In this document: one piece after another, positions 58,543 through 64,000 of the stretch
Layout of the letters: every line of letters begins with the position of its first letter
Numbering within the stretch: the first letter of the stretch is position 1
NCBI GenBank assembly: GCA_017417025.1
Contig: JAFPZY010000042.1
Span: forward strand, 1-64,000
Source: Paludibacteraceae bacterium
GTDB lineage: Bacteria > Bacteroidota > Bacteroidia > Bacteroidales > Paludibacteraceae
Reading direction: 5' to 3'
Length of the DNA: 64,000 nt
The notes under the pieces: generated by a model
What the model was told of the DNA's origin: nothing
The model's database searches: none
Seen by the model: the letters and a program-made list of their open reading frames with translations, nothing else
Position numbers and translations under genes: made by a program

Positions 58543-60360
58543 ATGCTAAAGAGGCTACACATAAGGAATTACGCGCTGATAACTGAACTTGACATAGAGT
58601 TCGGCAGCGGTTTTTCGGTGCTGACAGGTGAGACCGGTGCCGGCAAAAGCATCATATTAGGGGCGCTGAACCTCGTGATGGGGGGCAGAGCCGACACCAA
58701 AGCCATCACGGAGGGCGAAGAACGGTGCATAATAGAGGCCGTGTTTGACGAAAACAGCAGCGTGACAGGGATAAAGCAGGGGGATGATAGCACTGCGGGA
58801 GAAAACAAGCAGGGGGAGGACGGCACAGGGATAATCAAGCAAGGAGGAGATAGCACTGCGGGAGAGGACAAACAAGGAGAGGACGGCACAGGGATAATCA
58901 AGCAAGGAGAAGATAGCACTGCGGGAGAAAACAAACAGGGAGAGGACGGCAGCATGACGGGGACGGGAGACGGGGAGTTGATAGTGAGACGGGAACTGAA
59001 CAGGAGCGGGCGGTCAAGGTCGTTTGTGAATGACGAAGTGGTGACACAGGCGGAACTGAAAGAACTGTCGGGGAGACTGCTTGACATACACTCGCAGAAC
59101 GAGAACCTGCTGCTTGGAGACGACAACTTCCAGCTGCAGATGACAGACATGCTGGCGAAGAACAAGCAGGAAAGAGAGGCATATACGGCGGCCTACACAG
59201 CATGGCGGGAGAGCGAGAAAGAACTGCATGAGCTGGAGGCACTGGCAGCCAAAAGCAGGAAAGACCAGGACTACACAGCCTTTCAATACAAGCAATTAGA
59301 GGAGGCGCAGATAAGCGACACAGACGAGCTGCAGCAACTGGAGACGGAGGAATACAGGCTGAGCCATGTGGAGCAGCTGCAGGCGGCACTGCAGACAGCA
59401 CTGCAGGCCTTAGACGGGGACGAGGGTGGCGCGATACACCTTGTGAGACAGGCAGAGGAGGCAATGGGCGATGACGAAGAACTGGGGGGCCGTTTAGGGA
59501 GCGCGGAAATAGAACTGAAGGACATAGCAGCCGAGATAAGCCGTCAGGCAGAGATGACCGAAGCCGACCCCGAGCGCCTGCAGGCAGTGCAGGAAAGGCA
59601 GGAACAGCTGAACAGCCTAATGCGCAAGCACGGCGTACAGACACTGCAAGAACTGAAAGACCTGCGCGACCAATGGGCGGAACTGCTGCAACGCATCGAC
59701 TCGTTTGACGCGGAGACAGAGGAGAAGAAAAAAGAGACGGAAGCACTGTTCAAGAAAGCAGACAAGGCGGCACAGACGCTGAGCAAAAGCCGCAAGGCAG
59801 TGCTGCAACCCGCTTCAGAGCAGCTGACGAAAGACCTGGCGGAATTGGGAGTGGCACATGCGCACGTGGAGATGGAGATGACTGAGGCAGAGGAATATAC
59901 GGAGAGCGGACACGACAAAGTGCAACTGCTGTTCGCCGCGAACCTGAACCAGCAGCCGCGACGCGTGAGCGAAGTGGCCAGCGGCGGAGAAACAAGCCGG
60001 CTGATGCTGTGCATAAAAGCCCTGACGGCGACCGAGAACGGCCTGCAGACACTGATATTCGACGAGATAGATACGGGCGTGAGCGGAGCCGTAGCCGCAA
60101 AGACGGGACGGATAATGCAGGAAATGGGCAAGAAGAGGCAGGTGATAGCCATCACCCACCTGCCGCAGACGGCAGCATGCGGGAACGCCCACTACAAAGT
60201 GTATAAGCAGGACACTGCGACACGCACGGAGACCCATATCCGCCGTCTGAACGCGGAAGAGCGCGTGGAGGAGATAGCGGCAATGCTGGCCGGCGACAAA
60301 GTGAGCGAGGCTTCGACCGCCGCCGCCCGACAACTGATAGAACAACAGAGGAGCAGATAA
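58543..60360 (+). CDS. recN: DNA repair protein RecN with repetitive insert
   Basis: 605 residues, an SMC-like ATPase in double-strand-break repair. Walker A VLTGETGAGKSIILGALNLV (residue 26), coiled-coil centre, signature EVASGGETSRLMLCIKAL, Walker B LIFDEIDTGVSG and AITHLPQTAA. Between AVFDEN and ELIVRRELNRSGRSRSFVN lies an extra segment of about 70 residues (77-146) made of three 21-residue repeats rich in Gly, Asp, Glu, Lys, Gln. Other RecN proteins have only a short loop there. rarA follows by six bases. Confidence 0.93.
   Translation: MLKRLHIRNYALITELDIEFGSGFSVLTGETGAGKSIILGALNLVMGGRADTKAITEGEERCIIEAVFDENSSVTGIKQGDDSTAGENKQGEDGTGIIKQGGDSTAGEDKQGEDGTGIIKQGEDSTAGENKQGEDGSMTGTGDGELIVRRELNRSGRSRSFVNDEVVTQAELKELSGRLLDIHSQNENLLLGDDNFQLQMTDMLAKNKQEREAYTAAYTAWRESEKELHELEALAAKSRKDQDYTAFQYKQLEEAQISDTDELQQLETEEYRLSHVEQLQAALQTALQALDGDEGGAIHLVRQAEEAMGDDEELGGRLGSAEIELKDIAAEISRQAEMTEADPERLQAVQERQEQLNSLMRKHGVQTLQELKDLRDQWAELLQRIDSFDAETEEKKKETEALFKKADKAAQTLSKSRKAVLQPASEQLTKDLAELGVAHAHVEMEMTEAEEYTESGHDKVQLLFAANLNQQPRRVSEVASGGETSRLMLCIKALTATENGLQTLIFDEIDTGVSGAVAAKTGRIMQEMGKKRQVIAITHLPQTAACGNAHYKVYKQDTATRTETHIRRLNAEERVEEIAAMLAGDKVSEASTAAARQLIEQQRSR
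58774..58962. repeat. 63-base tandem repeat within recN
   Basis: Units start at 58774, 58837 and 58900, each 63 bases (21 codons), with few differences, mainly G/A changes. In frame. Confidence 0.92.
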
Positions 60361-60366
60361 GAGAGC

Positions 60367-61644
60367 ATGTTACCATTAGCAGAGCGGATGCGCCCGCGCA
60401 CCCTGGACCAATACATAGGACAAAAACATCTGGTAGGCAAAGGAGCCGTGCTCCGTCAGATGATAGAGAGCGGCAACCTGTCGTCGTTCATATTGTGGGG
60501 ACCTCCGGGTGTGGGTAAGACGACGCTTGCGAAGATAATAGCGCGCGAACTGGAGCGGCCCTTCTACACGCTGTCGGCGGTGACGAGCGGTGTGAAAGAA
60601 GTGCGGGAAGTGATAGAGAAAGCCAAGCGCGAGAACAGACTGAAGAGCGGTCTGTTTGCCGCCCAGCAGGACCAGCGCCCCCCTATCCTCTTCATAGACG
60701 AGATACACCGGTTCTCGAAATCGCAGCAGGACAGTCTGCTCGGAGCAGTGGAGGAAGGGACGATAACGCTGATAGGCGCGACGACGGAGAACCCGAGCTT
60801 CGAGGTGATAAACCCGCTGCTGTCGAGATGCCAGGTGTATGTGCTGCAGCCGTTAGGCAAAGACGACCTCAACGAGCTGACAGACAGGGCGCTGAAAGAG
60901 GACGAGGCGATAAGCGCGATGGGGATAGAGATAAAAGAGAGGGAGAGCATACTGCGCTACGCAGGCGGAGACGCACGCAAACTGCTGAACATAATAGAGT
61001 TGGTGGCGAACTCGGGCGCGAAAGTGATAGACAACGAGACCGTGACACGGCAGCTGCAGCAGAACCCCGTGGCCTACGACAAAGACGGGGAACTGCACTA
61101 CGACATCATATCCGCCTTCATCAAGTCGATACGCGGCAGCGATCCCGACGCGGCGATATACTGGTTAGCACGCATGGTGGAGGCCGGCGAAGACCCGAAG
61201 TTCATAGCACGAAGGCTCGTCATATCGGCGAGCGAGGACATAGGCCTCGCCAACCCGAATGCGATGCTGGTAGCCAACGCCTGCTTCGACACACTGCAGA
61301 AAATAGGCTGGCCGGAAGGGAGGATACCGTTAGCCATGGCGACGGTGTATCTGGCGACCTCGCAGAAGTCGAACTCGGCGTATCTGGCAATAGACAACGC
61401 CCTGCAGAAAGTGAAAGAGACAGGGAACCTGCCCGTGCCTCTGCACCTGCGGAACGCTCCGACCAGCCTGATGAAAGAACTGGGGTACGGCGAAGAATAC
61501 AAGTACGCTCACGACTATGAGAACCACTTTGTGAAGCAGCAATACATGCCTGACGAACTGGCAGGGACAAGGTTCTGGGAGGCACAGGGGAGTCCACAGG
61601 AACAGAGAATGGCGGAATGGATGAGACACCTGTGGGGGAGTTGA
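60367..61644 (+). CDS. rarA: Replication-associated recombination ATPase RarA
   Basis: 425 residues; AAA+ clamp-loader-like protein acting at stalled forks. Walker A GPPGVGKTTLAKII (residue 45), Walker B ILFIDEIHRFSKSQQD, sensor GATTENPSFEVI, and the MgsA C-terminal domain (SDPDAAIYWLARMVEAGEDP, PLAMATVYLATSQKSNSAY). Length and architecture normal. Six bases from recN: probable repair operon. Its TGA stop lies within a TTGATAA heptad tract. Confidence 0.96.
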   Translation: MLPLAERMRPRTLDQYIGQKHLVGKGAVLRQMIESGNLSSFILWGPPGVGKTTLAKIIARELERPFYTLSAVTSGVKEVREVIEKAKRENRLKSGLFAAQQDQRPPILFIDEIHRFSKSQQDSLLGAVEEGTITLIGATTENPSFEVINPLLSRCQVYVLQPLGKDDLNELTDRALKEDEAISAMGIEIKERESILRYAGGDARKLLNIIELVANSGAKVIDNETVTRQLQQNPVAYDKDGELHYDIISAFIKSIRGSDPDAAIYWLARMVEAGEDPKFIARRLVISASEDIGLANPNAMLVANACFDTLQKIGWPEGRIPLAMATVYLATSQKSNSAYLAIDNALQKVKETGNLPVPLHLRNAPTSLMKELGYGEEYKYAHDYENHFVKQQYMPDELAGTRFWEAQGSPQEQRMAEWMRHLWGS

Positions 61645-61790
61645 TAATTGATAATTGATATTGCAACGCTGCTGCAAATTATCGCAGGCCGGAAGCCTAC
61701 GGACACGGTGGGCGGGCAATTGATACACAAAACACGGAGCTGAAGCTCCGCGAACATAACGAAGAGAAAAAAATTGACAATTGACAATTG
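61641..61790. repeat. REP-like element with heptad flanks, copy B
   Basis: TTGATAA heptads (61641-61660), GCAACGCTGCTGCAAATTAT, palindrome core CGCAGGCCGGAAGCCTACG (61683-61701), then a second palindrome CGGAGCTGAAGCTCCG (61735-61750). TTGACAA heptads (61773-61790) end in the hemW start codon. Related to 16676-16780 in reverse orientation. Confidence 0.8.
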
Positions 61791-62864
61791 GCGGGAGTGT
61801 ATATACATATTCCATTCTGCAAGAGCAGGTGCAAGTACTGCGACTTCTTCTCCACCACCTTGCTTGACCAAAGAGAAAAGTATGTGGCGGCAGTGCTGAA
61901 AGAGGCGGAAGCAAGGCAGAAGGAGATGACGGACGTGCGCACCGTGTACTTGGGCGGAGGGACACCGAGCCTGCTGACCTGTAGGCAGATAGAGAGTCTG
62001 CTTGAAGCCGTACACGCAGACAGAGCGGAGGAAGTGACAATAGAAGCCAACCCGGGCGACATAAGCAGAGAGGGACTGGAAGAACTGCGCAAGGCGGGTG
62101 TGAACAGAGTGAGCATAGGTGTGCAGTCGCTGCACGACAGACTGCTGACACTGACCGGACGCAGACACACGGCAGACGAAGCAAGAAAAGCCGTGGAAGC
62201 CGCACAGAAAGCGGGAATAGACAATATATCCGTGGACCTGATATACGGCCTGCCGACACAGAGCACCGAGGACTGGGCAGAGGACATAAGAGAAACAGCG
62301 GACATGGGTGTGCAGCACCTGTCGTGCTACTGCCTGAGCTATGAGGATGGGACCCCGCTGCAGAGAATGCTTGAACGCGGGGAAGTGACTGAGACAGACG
62401 AGGATACGGAGAACATGATGCACGACATGCTGTGCGACCTGGCGGAGGCGAAGGGATACGAGCATTACGAGGTGAGCAACTTCGCAAAACCGGGATTCCG
62501 CTCAAGACACAACTCCGCCTACTGGACGCGGACCGCCTACACGGGATTGGGCGCAGGGGCACACAGCTACGACGGGGAGAGGACAAGACGCGCCAATGTA
62601 TGCGACCTGAACAAATACATGGCAGCTCCTGCCGAAGCCTATACCGCGGAGAGGCTGACAGACACGGACATATACAACGAGCGCGTGATGCTCGCACTGC
62701 GCACCGCCGAAGGAGTGCAAAGAGAAGAACTGCGCCCCGAGAGCATTGCCGCCGCCGAGAAATACCTGCAGCGCGGCCTGCTACGGCAGCAAGGCGGACA
62801 GATAGCCGCCACAAGAGAGGGGCTGCATATACTGAACATGATAATAGAAGATATGATGATATGA
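61788..62864 (+). CDS. hemW: Radical SAM heme chaperone HemW
   Basis: 358 residues. Radical SAM Cys motif CKSRCKYCDF near the N-terminus, GGGTPSLL, then NPGDISREGLEELRKAGVNR and IGVQSLHDRLL as in HemW, plus the C-terminal HemN_C-like domain. Delivers heme to apoproteins. The family usually begins Met-Ala-Gly-x-Tyr-x-His-Ile-Pro; that Met corresponds to TTG at 61788, which is the end of the heptad tract. GTG at 61797 is the alternative. The stop overlaps the PBP gene. Confidence 0.92.
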   Translation: MAGVYIHIPFCKSRCKYCDFFSTTLLDQREKYVAAVLKEAEARQKEMTDVRTVYLGGGTPSLLTCRQIESLLEAVHADRAEEVTIEANPGDISREGLEELRKAGVNRVSIGVQSLHDRLLTLTGRRHTADEARKAVEAAQKAGIDNISVDLIYGLPTQSTEDWAEDIRETADMGVQHLSCYCLSYEDGTPLQRMLERGEVTETDEDTENMMHDMLCDLAEAKGYEHYEVSNFAKPGFRSRHNSAYWTRTAYTGLGAGAHSYDGERTRRANVCDLNKYMAAPAEAYTAERLTDTDIYNERVMLALRTAEGVQREELRPESIAAAEKYLQRGLLRQQGGQIAATREGLHILNMIIEDMMI

Positions 62865-64000
62865 AAAGTTATAAAGAATGGAGTTTCAAGGGCAAGTTCG
62901 CCCTGTGGTTCTGGGTGCTGTTTGTTGCCGGAACATTGTCAGTGTGGTTGCTATTCGTGCTGATATCCAACGGGAAAATAGGCTATCTGCCCCCATTGGA
63001 CGAGCTCCAGAACCCGCAGAACCGGTTTGCGAGCGAGGTATTCAGCTCGGACATGCAGTCGTTAGGCCGCTACTACCGCTATGAGAACCGCGTGAGTGCA
63101 CAGTACACGGATATATCACCGTGGGTGAAAAAGGCACTGCTTGCGACGGAAGATGCACGTTTTGAGCAACATACTGGCGTGGACTTCAAGTCGCTGTTCC
63201 GCGCACTGCTGACCTTGGGCCAGGCCGGCGGCGGCTCGACACTGACACAGCAGCTGGCCAAACAGATATGGTCGCCCCGCGCAGGGAGCAGATTAGAGCG
63301 CGTGACCCAGAAAGCCAACGAATGGGTGATAGCGACACAACTGGAGAAGCTGTACTCGAAAGAGGAGATAATGACGATGTACCTGAACCAGTTTGATTTC
63401 CTGTACAATGCAGTGGGAATACGGACAGCAGCCAACGTGTATTTCTCCACCACTCCGGACAAGCTGACCGCGGAACAGGCCGCGACCTTAGTAGGCATGT
63501 GCAAAAACCCGTCGCTCTACAACCCCATCCGCCGTCCGGAACGCGCGACCAACCGGCGCAACACGGTGCTGAACCAGATGTGCAAGTACGACTACATAAC
63601 AGAAACCGAATGCGACTCGCTGAAGGCCCTGCCGCTTGTGACGAAGTTCAGGTCGGTGGACCACAAGAAAGGCCAGGCCCCCTACTTCCGCGAGTTCCTG
63701 AGACAGGTGCTGACCGCCAAAGAACCGAAAGAGAGCCAGTATCCGGAATGGAACAAACAGCAGTACACGATAGACAAAAAACAATGGGACGAGAACCCGC
63801 TGTACGGTTTCTGCAACAAGAACAAGAAGCCCGACGGCACCCACTATGACCTGTATCAGGACGGACTGCGCATATACACCACCATAGACTCGCGCATGCA
63901 AGGATACGCGGAAGAAGCCGTGCACGAACACATAACAGACCTGCAAAAACGCTTCTTCAAGGAGAAAAAGAAGAAGAGTTACGCCCCCTTCGCCCGCAAC
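62861..64000 (+). CDS. mrcA: Class A penicillin-binding protein (N-terminal part)
   Basis: First 380 residues; the gene runs off the window. One transmembrane anchor (FALWFWVLFVAGTLSVWLLF), then a GT51 glycosyltransferase with LLATEDARFEQHTGVDFKSL (catalytic Glu), GGSTLTQQLAKQ and YLNQFDFLYNAVGIRTAANV. The start of the linker and transpeptidase region follows (YQDGLRIYTTIDSRMQ). Polymerises and cross-links peptidoglycan as PBP1A. Its ATG overlaps the hemW TGA (ATGA). Confidence 0.93.
   Translation, partial: MKSYKEWSFKGKFALWFWVLFVAGTLSVWLLFVLISNGKIGYLPPLDELQNPQNRFASEVFSSDMQSLGRYYRYENRVSAQYTDISPWVKKALLATEDARFEQHTGVDFKSLFRALLTLGQAGGGSTLTQQLAKQIWSPRAGSRLERVTQKANEWVIATQLEKLYSKEEIMTMYLNQFDFLYNAVGIRTAANVYFSTTPDKLTAEQAATLVGMCKNPSLYNPIRRPERATNRRNTVLNQMCKYDYITETECDSLKALPLVTKFRSVDHKKGQAPYFREFLRQVLTAKEPKESQYPEWNKQQYTIDKKQWDENPLYGFCNKNKKPDGTHYDLYQDGLRIYTTIDSRMQGYAEEAVHEHITDLQKRFFKEKKKKSYAPFARN

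Overview
The window is chromosomal DNA from a member of the Bacteroidales, most likely Prevotellaceae-like. Evidence: type IX secretion genes (porU, porV, a PorD-family gene), Bacteroidales-only families (DUF4491, DUF4831, DUF4835, Big_5 lipoproteins, PnuC, S23 four-helix proteins), meso-diaminopimelate dehydrogenase, almost no Shine-Dalgarno sequences, and sixteen promoters of the Bacteroidetes type (TTTG at -33, TAnnTTTG at -7). All sixteen have exactly 20 bases between the boxes. No tRNA, rRNA, integrase, transposase or CRISPR array was seen. Species cannot be fixed from the sequence alone.

Layout. 1-9 kb: ppdK (3' end outside the window), two small conserved genes, ddh, a hotdog thioesterase, a DUF349 protein, an FtsE-type ATPase, then sufE, aroK, a small secreted protein and ispF on the minus strand. 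9-20 kb: a four-helix-bundle gene between inverted repeats, then porV, porU, a FAH-fold gene, der, slyD and lptD, all minus strand and largely coupled by ATGA overlaps; this is an envelope and secretion block. 20-35 kb: pheS, secreted proteins, a kinase-like gene, pnuC, a Big_5 lipoprotein, a C-terminal-processing protease, coaD, an acyltransferase, yigZ, a 5'-nucleotidase lipoprotein and two glycan-binding-like surface proteins. 35-41.6 kb: an accessory island with a RepA-like AAA ATPase whose promoter abuts about 35 tandem GTGCAATnAT repeats, two paralogous small genes with G-less leaders, a small HTH protein, a DUF5675 protein, a 44-residue protein, and an Xre regulator with a palindromic operator. 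41.6-64 kb: two toxin-antitoxin pairs around ettA, then fabD, aspS, lon, a CNNM-type transporter, tex, a hemerythrin-LuxR regulator, a short tilS, aroE, DUF4831 and PorD-family genes, recN, rarA, hemW and a class A PBP running off the end.

The most striking property is the repeat landscape. Short tandem repeats with a 7-base period (TTGATAA/TTGACAA, TTAATAA, GAATGAG, GTCGAAA, GTTGAGA) occupy intergenic gaps and touch start or stop codons of many genes. With them occur a dispersed triple 11-mer (four copies) and REP-like palindromes (three to four copies). Small cassette genes (S23, toxin-antitoxin 2) sit exactly between copies of such repeats. Several 3' gene ends, and the recN and lptD coding regions, also carry tandem duplications. 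The repeat-rich island at 35-41.6 kb, with an iteron-like array beside a RepA-like ATPase, is the best candidate for an undescribed system.
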